Assembly: GCA_030512295.1 (NCBI GenBank)
Contig: JAULSR010000001.1
Span: 2,170,001-2,234,000, forward strand
Reading direction: 5' to 3'
DNA from: Bombardia bombarda
Taxonomy: Eukaryota; Ascomycota; Sordariomycetes; Sordariales; Lasiosphaeriaceae
Length of the DNA: 64,000 nt
How positions within the stretch are numbered: the first letter of the stretch is position 1; every line of letters starts with the position of its first letter. Both the position numbers and the translations under genes were made by a program. Below are positions 32,401 through 43,434 of the stretch, piece after piece. The notes beneath the pieces were generated by a model. It saw nothing but the letters and a program-made list of their open reading frames with translations. It did not search any database and was not told the DNA's origin.

Positions 32401-35400
32401 GATACGTATGTGTGATGCTATGTCTGTCTGCTGTCCGATTCGGTCCATGCATGTAGCCATCCTGGGGATGCCGAGCTTTCCAGGTAGCAGGACGTGAGAA
32501 TTAATGTCATGACCCGAAGCCCGAAGTCGTTCCCGCTGAGCGCATTGTTTTCTTTCCTTTAGGAAGGCAGGCGGCTTCACTCCGTCATGGACAATGACTC
32601 AAAGATGGCAAGGAGCCATGACCGTACCGGGTCGGGTCTGTGGCGACATATATGGAACGCCGCAGGAGCCGCCGCTCGGTTGTGACTGGTAGCGCTTTTT
32701 TCCAACAGTTCACCGAGCCCGCCTGCCTCGTAGGGTGGACGGCGCATAGAGTGTGGTGGCACCAGTAGCCAGTGTATGCAAGGCAAACCAACTATGACAT
32801 ATGACAGTAGCAACAGCAATGGCCATGTCGACGGCGACGCTGGCGCAGGACGATATTGGCGGCAAACAGTTTCGACACACAATCGATGCGCCCTCATGCC
32901 GCCGACCGCTAGGGAGGGGAAGGAGGGGAGCTGCAGACTGCTTGTTGCCTTATGACTTTTCTTTTGCCTCTTGCCTCCTGACCACGATTTGCGTCTCAGC
33001 GATGCAGTTTGGACAAGAAAAGCCTAGGGGGGGTGCTGACTACATGACACTCGCTGGCTGCTCGCTGGCTGCTCGGCGACTCGCTGAGGCGGACTGCAGG
33101 ACACTGTTGAAAAACAGAGGTCGGGCCAGGGCGAAAGTATCCTCGTTCCTCGTACGGCATTGGCGGGAGATGCCTTCCATTCTCTTTGCGCACTATCCAT
33201 TGCTGCTGTGGGGAAGTTCAGGTTCAGGGGTCCCAAGATTCAGGGCAAATCTGGAAGACCAATCTGGAAGAACAGGAAGAACAAATCTAAAGCAAAATAA
33301 AAGAGGGTCATGAGCCGAGTTCGGGCTAGTCCGCCACATGGTCGCTGCTGGGATTAAGCATCAAGATCCGTTTTGGGGCTAGGACCTGGGAGTGTCTCCA
33401 GCTTTCCCTTGTTCCGCTCTTGTTTCGAAAGCCAGGACATCCCCGCGCTTGCAAAAGAGCCCCCGAAATTGGGTATTCAAAGGACGACAATGTCATCCAT
33501 GATCGGGCCATGATCGGGGTGACGGGGTCGAGAGCTGGAAAACACGGCGTGAATGGGACAACAGGCAGGCAGTACATACATCACCCACTCCGCCGCACCG
33601 TATCCATGGATCTCTTACCTGGTGCGTTAGATGGACCTGCCTTTGTAAGTGTGTGCTGCGAAACCTAAATATGCCACCGCCAACCAGCGTCTAGATGAAG
33701 GCAGATATTTCCGACTTTCGCCCGGACAATGAGCTGCAGCGGCAGGTGCTACCAAGAGCAGTATACCCGATTAATTCGTTGCAGGAGCGGTAAATGAGAC
33801 GATGGCTGTCTGGACTTTCGATTCTGCCCTGATGGGGCCTAGATGCCCGCGAGTAAGATAGGTAGTAGAACGCAGGGGCTTCCAGGGAGGAAAACCAAGG
33901 AAGACATGCACATGACAAGAACAAGAAACGGCGCTGCTGCTGCTGCTGCTGCTGGCATGTTGCTACTGCAGCGCCCGATGGTGGCTCGGTGGTAATGAGT
34001 GGCATTTCTTTTTGAGTGGCATCAGCAGCGGCCAGTGGCCGAATGAGGAAGTCACAGGCTGGCGAGCTGGCAGTAGGTCGGTCAGTCGCTCGGTCGGCTG
34101 CTCGGCAGGTCGATCGGTCGGGACAGAGACTGCCTGCTTTGGAACTACGAATAGAGCCACATGGGAGATGACGAGATGATGAGATGACGGGATGACTGAC
34201 AAGACTGACGGAACTGACGGACAACTGCAAAGTCTAGCTACCTTAGCGCGAGCAGCTGAGAATAGCCCGCCCTGGGGGTGATGGGATCATGGAAGAAGAG
34301 GAAGGAACAATGGAAGCACCGGCGGCGTCGCCTCGAGCATCGACGCCTCAGGGGGCGGCAACCTACCTAGTCTACACAGTAGCCAGTAGCCTGCCCTGCG
34401 TCCAGGGGTCCAACAAGTTTAAAGTGAGATTTGGGACCCGCCCAGATTCAATGGCGACCCCTGGGCCCCGGCGATGGGCCGCCGCCGCCGGGCTTGGCTA
34501 AGAACAGTGGGCTGGGGGGCTGTGAGGTGTGGTGCGGGATGATTTACCAGTGGTGTGGGACGCGCGCCTTCGTCACTCCAGGCCCATTTTATTTCCACCC
34601 CATGCCCGACCATCGACCATCAACCATCAACCCATCGACCACCGTCGACCGACCCCTCGGCAAAACACCTCCTTTCCTAATTCGTGGTGTCGAGTTACGG
34701 TGAGGAGTGGGGATCTGTTTATTACATCGTACATACGTGAGGTACCATACCGTCGACACAAATTGCATGTTGGGCTGTCGGGTCAGGCGTCCCGGACAAG
34801 AACATCAAAGGAGTCCACCACGTTGCAACTTGTGACGTGGTTTGGAAATTTAGTCCATCTGGTCGGGTGTCAGTCAACCTTGTTAAAACGAAACTTACCT
34901 AAAGACGCGATGGCACGTACTTTGTACAGCGCTGTGCACTAAGTACGGACTGCACTATGCGAAGTTGGGAACAGCATTCAGCCAAGGCATCATGGCGATC
35001 GCCGCGCAATTGAAGGATTGGGTACCTTGAGAGTAACGCAGGGTGCGAGTCGAGTCGAGCAGCACACGACACGCACTGTTGTCGGACTTGCCTATATTAG
35101 CAGACAAGCCAAGGTGAAGAATTGAAACCACGAGATGAAATTGCTGCATCCCATCCTGTCCCATCAAAATAGGACCTATACGGGGTATGTAATTCGACAC
35201 CATTTCCAATTAAATACCCAGTAGTTAGTTCTAGTAATAGTAAGTATGTCCACACTTGCAGCTCTTCATTGAACGCGCATACCATCCTTCATTACGAATA
35301 CCTCCCCAGCAGCCGGCAGCAACGGAGGTTGGGGGAGTCATTTCGAAGTCGTCCGTCCGTCACGCCTTCAATTCCCCCAGCGCGCATATGACTGCGCCAA

Positions 35401-37870
35401 CACGCAAACTTACCTGAATACGAGAGAAGAAACGAGCTGGTGGTGTTCTTGACCCACGCTAACCCCACAGGTCAAGCAACTACGTGTTTATTGTGATTGC
35501 ACCAGACGACGGCGTCCAAGAGAGAGAGACTCCAGCTGGCAGGCCCGCCATGGCATGTCGATCGCTGCCAGACGAGCACCGGGGGTCTAGACCTAAGGTC
35601 TGCAGTACTGTTTACATACCATACCGATAGTGATCAACAACCATGCTCCATCCAGCCTCCAAAAGAGACAAGTGACTGACGGACGCGGAAGCTGAAGACG
35701 GCATATGGATATAGCTATCAACAAGCCATGTATTGTTTTCCGTTCACTCGACTGCTCTTAGATCTGTAAATATCTCTGTGCTACCCGAGTAGGACCGTTG
35801 ACCGATGTCGATATCTTACATATCTTCAAGTGATCAACAAGTCCAATTTTTGCCCAACTTGGGCGTATACAAAACAGAGACCAGTCTTGTCATGAATGCA
35901 ATCCCAAGGTCGGTAGGTAGGTAGGTAGGCACCAATGGTATCCGTAGTCCAGGTATCCCCGTCTGGCGAGCGCAGCTGCAGCAGCAGCAGCAGCAGGAGG
36001 GGCGGGGCGAGGCGAGGCGAGGCCCCAGAGCTAGACCAGACCCGACTTCTTCCAGATGGGATCGGATCGCCGGTGCATTGGGATTTACTTTTCACCCCAA
36101 AGAGCCGGCACAACGGTTTTTGTTCAGGTTGTACGAAAATACCTGCACTGCATTCCAACCTAGGTGCCACACGCACGCACGCATGCACGCACACCTGTAG
36201 AAATGAGGCGTTCGACGGGGAACGGACTGCATTGCACAAGCGCCTGACGATACCCTTTTCTGTTGCAAATGCCTTTAGAGAGAGAAATGTCTTGCTCCAC
36301 GTCTAGTAGGTCTGTAAGTAGGGTGACGGAAGAGTGCCGCGCTCACCGCCCATCCTAAAACAGCAGCAGCCTGAATTGGGCCCGTTTTTAGACGTCAGGT
36401 TGGCTGGCACCACAACCTATTCTTTTGTTAGTGAAGCTCGCCTCACCTGACAGCGCAGCACACAGTTGCGCAGTTAGGGTATGTTTGGTTAGGCGCTTGT
36501 TGGCTCCATTCCGCGGATGCCAAAAACAAAACCTGATGGACCATGCCCCATTCGCCTCAGTCAGTCAGCTCACTGAGACGACGGCCCGGGCAGTGTCTGT
36601 CGTGCTGTTTCTTGTTATTGTTATTGCCGCTGTTTGCTGGTGTTGCTGACTTCTAGTTTCCAATGCCTCCACGCCGCCATTTCTTTTGCCAACGCATGTG
36701 AGAATCCTGCAACGGACAGTGGCGAGCGAGGGCTTGCCGGGTCGACTTCCTACCCCCGTTCTGTTGTGGAGGCGATCCTGAATCTAAGGCTTCTTCGGGC
36801 TGCGACGTGCGACTCTCGATACGACTCGCTGGCATGACTCTTGGTCTGACACCACCGACTCTTGTGCATTGCTGCACGCTGCATGCTGCATGCTTCACAC
36901 CGCAAACATGCAAGTGAGTATGAGGAAAAAAAGCAGGCCAGCATGCTCAAACATGGAATGAAATACCCCCCTCACAGCGTCAGAGAGAAAACACTGCTGG
37001 ACGAAGGACAGAGTGGGCGGCAAACAGACAGATGAGGTTTCCATGTCTCTCCATGTGGCAGCGGAGGCGGCTTCGGTATGCACGGCACGGCACCTGAAGA
37101 ATGATAACTCGGTAACTCCTATGGTAACCTTGCTTTGATCGTCCTGGCTCCGCGTAAAAACACAGGAAATACCTGAATAGCTGCGGGCATCTCTTGTCAA
37201 GTCAGGAGGCTTGGTAGGTGAGGTGTGTATGGAACTAACGCAGATTACATGTCTAGCTTCAGAGCAGAGGCTAATAAAATCTTAGGCGTGCTGCGCTCGG
37301 TCACGTTCGTTTCGTTCGTTCACACACACACACTGACAGACCTGGAACTTCAGGTGCTGCATCCAGCCACCACCCTCACCATACAACACCCACCAACCTT
37401 GAGGTGTGAAAGTGCGTGCGTCCGTGGGGCTTTCTTGGGACGGTGCCTGGAACTGCAGCTCGTCGCGAATCCCATTCGCCTGGATGGAGTTGGGGGTGGG
37501 GTGTGTGGCCCAACTTTGTGGATTGGGGCTCGCCTCGGTCGGGATGGGAGGCGTAAAAAAAACCCTGGGGCGATAATGGGCGAAGGGGGTGAAGGGAGTA
37601 AGAGGTACGTACCTGGGTATGGGGCGTGTATGCATTGATCTGACCACCTGCCTCCCCTACCTAAAGAGACCCGGCTTGGGTGCCATCCCACTTTCACTGT
37701 GCAGTAGCCCATAGTGGTAGTGGTGCTAGCCCTGGGATGCCAATCACCCAACGCTGCACTTGTGCAGTGCGTGCAGCACCATTTTCTCCGTCGCCGCATG
37801 AGGTTGCTTGCTGATGGAGGTGTTTGGGACCAGCAAGGGTTCATGGTCCCCATGTTCCCCTAGCTCGTGC

Positions 37871-37964
37871 CCATGTCCCATGGTCCATGTTCGACGGGTC
37901 CGTCGTGGTCCATGGTCCATGGATAATGGTCGATGGTCGATGGTCGATGGCACCCATGGACCAC
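37871..37964. repeat. CCATGG-rich cluster with 11-bp inverted repeat
   Basis: GTGGTCCATGG at 37905-37915 is the exact reverse complement of CCATGGACCAC at 37954-37964. The 38-nt spacer holds three GGTCGAT copies, and TGGTCCATG motifs also precede the left arm. Confidence 0.8.
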
Positions 37965-39287
37965 CGCCGCCTCGATGGCTGCACTGCACTGCACTCAGCC
38001 AGCAGCAAGCCAGCAGTAACAGCAGAACGCTCCTTCCGCCGCCCGCTGTGTGGTCTTTGCGCTACCTCTGCCTCCGGCGTCGTGTTCCATTGGGCCACTC
38101 GTTCGCTCTTTGGCCTACCTGACTTTTAGTACCTATTTTGCCATTCTCTTTCTTTCCCTTTGCTTTACACATCCCTTGTAATATTATTATTACAAGTCCA
38201 TGTAACCCCCCGGCCCGGCCCTGCACACGTTTGTTTCTTCTCGCTCTTTCCGCATTTTCCTTTTTCTGCCTCTTTGTTCTTCCGCTAGGCGCCGACTTTC
38301 ACTCAGCTTCTTTCTCTTTTCTTTCCTGGTCTGTTCTGGTTCTGGTGACATCTCGTCTGCATCTATCTGCATCCGCATCCAACCATCGCCAACTGCGTCC
38401 ACCATCATCCAACCATCCGCCATCCACCACCCGTCTCCCGTCTCCCGCCATACTCCTCCTCCCCGTCTGCGTCTCTGCGTCCTGTGCTGTCGCCTCCCCC
38501 AACTGCCATTGGGCTACCCTCACCACATAGTACTCCAGCACTGCGCTCTACGCTTGCTCGTCTTGCTTCTGAAGTTTGCCCCCTTCCTTCACCTTGTGCA
38601 GGTTGGCACTAGTTGGCACTTCACGGTTGGCACTTTGCTAGAAAGAAGACGCACGACGTCTTCGCTTTCCTTCCTTCGCATTCTTTTGAATTTACTTCGT
38701 GACACTCCTTCGCCTTGCCTGTTGTTCGACAATATATGCGAGCCCTCCTGGTTCAACTACCTAGTCTGGCTGCTGCAACAAGCCTCGAACGAAACTCGAC
38801 CTTTCTGCCGACTGTTGGCAGACCATAATTCTGCCGGTGAGGACCCCCCTCCCTCCCTTTCGCTTTCCTACATACCCTTATTACACAAACCCTTCCCCCG
38901 ACTGCTCTTCCGGGCCTCCTGCTTCCGACACAGACAGGGACGGCTCCGTGGTCATGCAGCCTTCCGACTCATTGACGAGACCTGTGTCGCCCATCCCTTT
39001 GTTTGCTAGCTCCGTTTTCCTGCATCTTCCCTCTCGCAGCTTGTTACCCTCGCACACACACGCACGTCTGACTGTAAGCTGACATTACAGAAAAAGCTAT
39101 AAGCTCCAACCGCCCATCACGACGGCCATTTGACTTTGGATTGTCTCAGTGGTTTATCTGAGGCGTTCGCTACTGCTCTCACTATATTATATCTTGGTTG
39201 AGATTCCCTATTTCACTGCATCGCTCCTCTCACCTTAGCAAAAGAAAAACTCTCGTTTGAGGCAACAGGGACATTTTCCTCAAGAAA

Positions 39288-41396
39288 ATGGGCGATCAAG
39301 GTGCCGGTGGTGGCATTGAAAGTCACATGCCCACTCATAGAAGGCAGGAGTCTGGGGAAGAGCCGATACCGACTGAAACCGCGCCCGAGACTCGGGACCA
39401 GCCTCAAAAGTCGGACCAACAAGATCAATTTTCACAGACACGGCAAGAACTGCCACGAGGCTCTCGAGGACTGAAACACAAATCGAATGTGCCGGATGTT
39501 AACACAGTCTTGATTCCGATTCCAGCAGTCGAAGTTGCGCCAGGGTTATCTAGAAATCCGTCGACGTCCTCCAACTGCTCAAATCACAAGGCCAACAATG
39601 AATATCTCGGCGGCAACGACCGACGGCCCTCGCCGCTGTCACGCCAGTCCTCTACAGTTATAGCACGCTCTGTGGAACTACCCGTTACAAAGGCCACGCT
39701 AAGCGAGCTCGATGTCTGCAAAATCATTCACAATCCCAAGTTGCGCCACGACATCAACTTCGATCCCGAATTACATTTTCGTCCCAACCTGGATGGAGAG
39801 AAGGGGAGGAGGAAGCAGGAGAAGGCCAACCAATTCTGGATGACCTTGCTGGATCAATTGAACCTGTTTGTGATGGACCGGGAGGAATTTTACGCGAGTT
39901 ACGGGGATGGTAGCGATTGGTCTTTACCGTCGCTGCTGAAGGCTGTCAAGGAGATTATTGCGACTCTGGTACCGCAACGCGACCGCGAATTCCTGGACGA
40001 AGGGCTGAACGTGGAACTGTTGATGCAGCAGTTTCACCGAGGTATCGCCGACTTGGAGAAGTTAGCATCGTGGCTATCGGGTGTTCTCAAGCTTCATTGC
40101 GCCCCGATGCGTGACGAATGGGTCGATGAGATGTACGGCGAGCTGAGCAGCGGAAATCGCAACAATGACACGGCAGAGTTGGTCAAGGGAATGCGAAGCC
40201 TCCTCAGCGTTTTGGAGGCCATGAAGCTCGATGTGGCGAACCACCAGATCCGGTGCCTGCGTCCTGTCCTGATTGAGGATACGGTGCATTTTGAGCAGCG
40301 GTTTTTTATTAAGAAAATGCAGGCCGGAAAGCTCAATGTTGGCCCTGCCAGGATGTGGTACAGGGAGGCCCGTGATTATGCGGCCAGGTCGTACATGCGG
40401 TCGCCCATGCCGCATGCGCAAGCATTTGGAGAAACCGGTTTCTTCTTTGAGGCCCTATCCAGGCTCATCCTACCATCCACATCTACCGAGAATATTCCCA
40501 ACACGTTCATATTCGACGAAGAACGCATCATCAAACTACGCTCCGACATGTTTGACAGCATCTGTCTCGAAATATGCATGCAGAAATACGAGGAGCTGGA
40601 GCGTCTCTCGCGAGCAACGCAAGGCCTTTTGAGGCCGCCACAATACGTTTGCGAAGAGTCGGCATCGAGTAGTCGGTGGTCGCTCGCAAGCCATTCCTCA
40701 GACGAGTTCAACTTCAATGCTGCTCCGTCATCACGCCCTTCGAGTCTGGTCTTCAGCGATCATGGATCGGCCGCTTCATCTCCCAGAAATTCTGGCGGTT
40801 ACTTCCCACCACCCTCTTGCAGCGCCACAGACCCTACAGAGTCACGTTCGAAAGCCCTCGCGCTGTACAACTCCCTTCTTGCTCTCCTTCACACAGCACA
40901 ACCAGCAGGCCGCCCAGATCAAAGGTGGCAGAGCCTTGCGCAGCCCGTGGCCCTACAGATTCTGCGCTATGTCGACGCACCACATTCCCTTCCAGGTTTC
41001 GAACAGCAGCTAGCTGCTTGGCTTAGCGATGTTCATGGCGAGACCTTCCACGCAGTTGAGTTGCAGTTCCAGCAGCGGTTACTCGCAGAGCTCGCAAACA
41101 GAGTAAAGGAGTTCAAACTTTTATCCGGCGTTGGCGTTTTTACAGCAGCCACAGGAGGCCGCATCTCCGGCCCTGGGATTTTCACGGGCTCTGGGCGTAA
41201 CATGGACATGACGCGGGACCGAGAGCAGCGCAACCCCGGGCGCTTGGAAGGCGTCGCGTCGCGCAACGATCCGCGTGATGAGGCGGGCATCGAAGACATG
41301 GCTACTCGCCTGGCACATGTGGGAATTCTCCACTGGAGAGTGTGGGCACAGCTGGCGTACGTTGTCGACGATGACAGCGAACTCTCCAGCGAATGA
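39288..41396 (+). CDS. SOK1: TCP11-family protein (Sok1-like)
   Basis: One exon of 702 codons. Residues 1-130 are hydrophilic and probably disordered. The TCP11 domain runs from about residue 134 (TLSELDVCKIIHNPKLRHDI) to near the C-terminus, with FWMTLLDQLN, FDEGLN-like FLDEGLNVELLMQQFHRG, and the helical stretch MRSLLSVLEAMKLDVANHQI. A low-complexity insertion (about 450-520, Ser-rich) interrupts it. Yeast SOK1 was found as a high-copy suppressor of loss of cAMP-dependent kinase; the mammalian TCP11 acts in sperm cAMP signalling. The mechanism is unknown, so a link to cAMP/PKA signalling is by family only. The ATG at 39288 follows AAGAAA. It is preceded by the gene-free stretch and a pyrimidine-rich leader; no intron is needed. 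Confidence 0.9.
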   Translation: MGDQGAGGGIESHMPTHRRQESGEEPIPTETAPETRDQPQKSDQQDQFSQTRQELPRGSRGLKHKSNVPDVNTVLIPIPAVEVAPGLSRNPSTSSNCSNHKANNEYLGGNDRRPSPLSRQSSTVIARSVELPVTKATLSELDVCKIIHNPKLRHDINFDPELHFRPNLDGEKGRRKQEKANQFWMTLLDQLNLFVMDREEFYASYGDGSDWSLPSLLKAVKEIIATLVPQRDREFLDEGLNVELLMQQFHRGIADLEKLASWLSGVLKLHCAPMRDEWVDEMYGELSSGNRNNDTAELVKGMRSLLSVLEAMKLDVANHQIRCLRPVLIEDTVHFEQRFFIKKMQAGKLNVGPARMWYREARDYAARSYMRSPMPHAQAFGETGFFFEALSRLILPSTSTENIPNTFIFDEERIIKLRSDMFDSICLEICMQKYEELERLSRATQGLLRPPQYVCEESASSSRWSLASHSSDEFNFNAAPSSRPSSLVFSDHGSAASSPRNSGGYFPPPSCSATDPTESRSKALALYNSLLALLHTAQPAGRPDQRWQSLAQPVALQILRYVDAPHSLPGFEQQLAAWLSDVHGETFHAVELQFQQRLLAELANRVKEFKLLSGVGVFTAATGGRISGPGIFTGSGRNMDMTRDREQRNPGRLEGVASRNDPRDEAGIEDMATRLAHVGILHWRVWAQLAYVVDDDSELSSE

Positions 41397-43434
41397 CTCG
41401 ACAATAAGGGTCTTGTAGCGTCTGGCCTCGTCTGTCTCGGAGGAGCTTAACCACGCGCCATTTGCCACCAACGGGCTGGTTCCAACTTTCTCAACTTTTA
41501 CGCTTCTAAAAAGAATCTTGCAGACTTTTTTGTTCCCTGCCTAGTACACCACCCTTTTAATCATCTACATTGTTTGGAGAGAGGGTCAAAGTTATTCGTC
41601 GTATCAGCAAATATCTACTTTGGATTCGCGCCAGAAATAACATACTGGAGGAGGGCCAGCACATTCACATTTGGGAACTGCTGCCACCCCTGCCCACCTT
41701 TTTTAATTTGTCTTCTATTACAAATGTTTCTCTCATACCGAAATACCCATATCTACGGTTTTTAATCTGCATTGTTATTCTTTCTCTAGAGAACTGCAAC
41801 TCGACATACAAGAAGGTATGGAGGAGGAAAGAGGATCTTGAGTGTTGTTAGGACGTGGCGACACAAAAACAACTCTGAGAGGGATGAATGGAAATCCTGG
41901 AGTTGTCTTTTTTTTTTTTTTTTTGCGAGCAAAAAAAAATAAAAGCATTGGCGTTTAGGGATTTTTCCAGACGGGTGGTATAAACACAGACACCTTGCTT
42001 TTCTTTTCCCCATGTCATTTTGCTTTTTGTTTTACTTACTCGGCCTCCTGTTTTGGCTGGTCGTTCTGTTTGGCTTTACCTGACTCAATAAGGGGTTGCA
42101 TCGGCAGGTTGTAAACGCCCAGGGGAAGGAAGGAGGGGTTGTCCGGGGGAGGGGTTTGAGCTATAACTCGCTCGCCCTTACCCATATTTCCCAAATCATA
42201 TATCATTAGCGTTGCACAGAATAGATCTTTGGCTCAGAGCTTGCATTTTTTTATATTATCCGTCGAGACTTGTTAGGAGTGGTGGTGCTGGTGATGTTGT
42301 TGTTGTTATTGTTGCTGCTATACAGGTTGGTTGCCTGTTGTTGATAATAAGCTTGTTTTGTGATACATAGGTACATACACACCTAAGTTCTTGACGTGAT
42401 TCATGGGATTTCAACCTTTATTGGTTTGTCGCTGGATCAATCCGGTCTGTGTGCCGACTTGTTGACATGGTTAAGCGCAGTGAGTGGTACATATGTTGCT
42501 GGCATAGTATCAGCCGAGGCGTGTTATCTGCTGGTGACAACGCCCGTTTGTTTATTTGCTTGTTTGTTGTTTGTTGGAGTCTGTCGTATTTCTTTCACTA
42601 CCTACCTAGAACTTGCGAATCAAGCAAGGCGCCAGAGGATATGCAAGTAAGGCAAGTACTCAATCATGATTCAGCAGGGCATGCCGCAGTGTTACACGAG
42701 ACAATACATAACAACAACACTTATTAACCAGCCAGCCAGCCAGCCTTATAAACGGATGTCGTCCAGTTATACATACACAGTTACTAAACAAGAAAGGAAC
42801 TGAAGGATCGATGCTACCCCCTCTCCTCCCCCTCTCCTCCTCCAGCCGTTCTTCCCCGCACTCCAGAGACCAGATAGAGACACAACATCATCCAATGAAA
42901 GTGACATCTGTTTAGGTAGGCGCCTGGCACCTACCTCACCTGTCCATCCGTATGTCGTATGTACATGTTGTTATGTTAATCATCATACATAATGCTGCAT
43001 GCATAGGGTAGGCAAAACTGAGGTAAGGTACCGCAGAGCGAGAACAGCTTGCCTTCAGCTCCCATACCCAACCCGGAAATTTTGAACCTGGAAAACTAAA
43101 GCACTCAAGGAAACAAGGTTCAGTTCAGGTTCTCACAATACAGGCCAGAAGAAACAGATATCAATCCCATTGTAATTATAACAACATACCGATTTGCTTT
43201 GCTTGCCTGCTTGCTTGCCAACCTCAATCTCTCTCCTCTAAGTATTTTCTACACCAGTACACAAATGCATCGATGTACACACGACAACAAAAAGAAAAAC
43301 CTCCCAAGAAAGACTTGAAATCGATATACTACAGTCAGTCAGTCGCGCAACAACAATGATGCAGCCTAATCGTCTAAGTAGGTAGTTATTACAAGTATGA
43401 ACTCAGTCAAACAATCAACTCAACCAACCAATAA
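41397..43434. other. 2.0 kb convergent intergenic region
   Basis: Holds the 3' ends of the TCP11 gene (+) and the V-ATPase gene (-). A T17 run followed by GCGAGC and A9 (41908-41939) could form a stem-loop. Rest A+T-richer than genes; no coding signal. Confidence 0.6.
41908..41939 (+). repeat. T17 - GCGAGC - A9 inverted repeat
   Basis: A 17-T run, a 6-nt spacer and a 9-A run form an inverted repeat about 510 bp past the TCP11 stop. It may mark a transcript end or a processed insertion, but neither is shown. Confidence 0.8.

Larger units (their letters stand above)
27595..39287. other. 11.7 kb stretch with no supported gene
   Basis: Neither strand shows an open frame with a recognisable domain; the longest (about 180 codons, 33691-34230 minus; 170 codons, 32801-33313 plus) have random-like composition. 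The stretch is scattered with simple repeats: GACG (27911-27932), (GT)24, C14, CTG near 33934, GGTCGGTC-type near 34078-34125, CAG near 35979, CACG near 36174, and TAGGTAGG motifs. The last 1.1 kb (38130-39287) is pyrimidine-rich and probably the promoter and 5' UTR of the TCP11 gene. No transposase, reverse transcriptase, LTR or tRNA was seen. Non-coding RNA genes cannot be excluded by eye. Confidence 0.6.

Noticed and set aside
33691..34230. 179-codon minus-strand frame in the gene-free stretch
   Set aside because: No conserved motif; includes a CTG repeat read as Gln.
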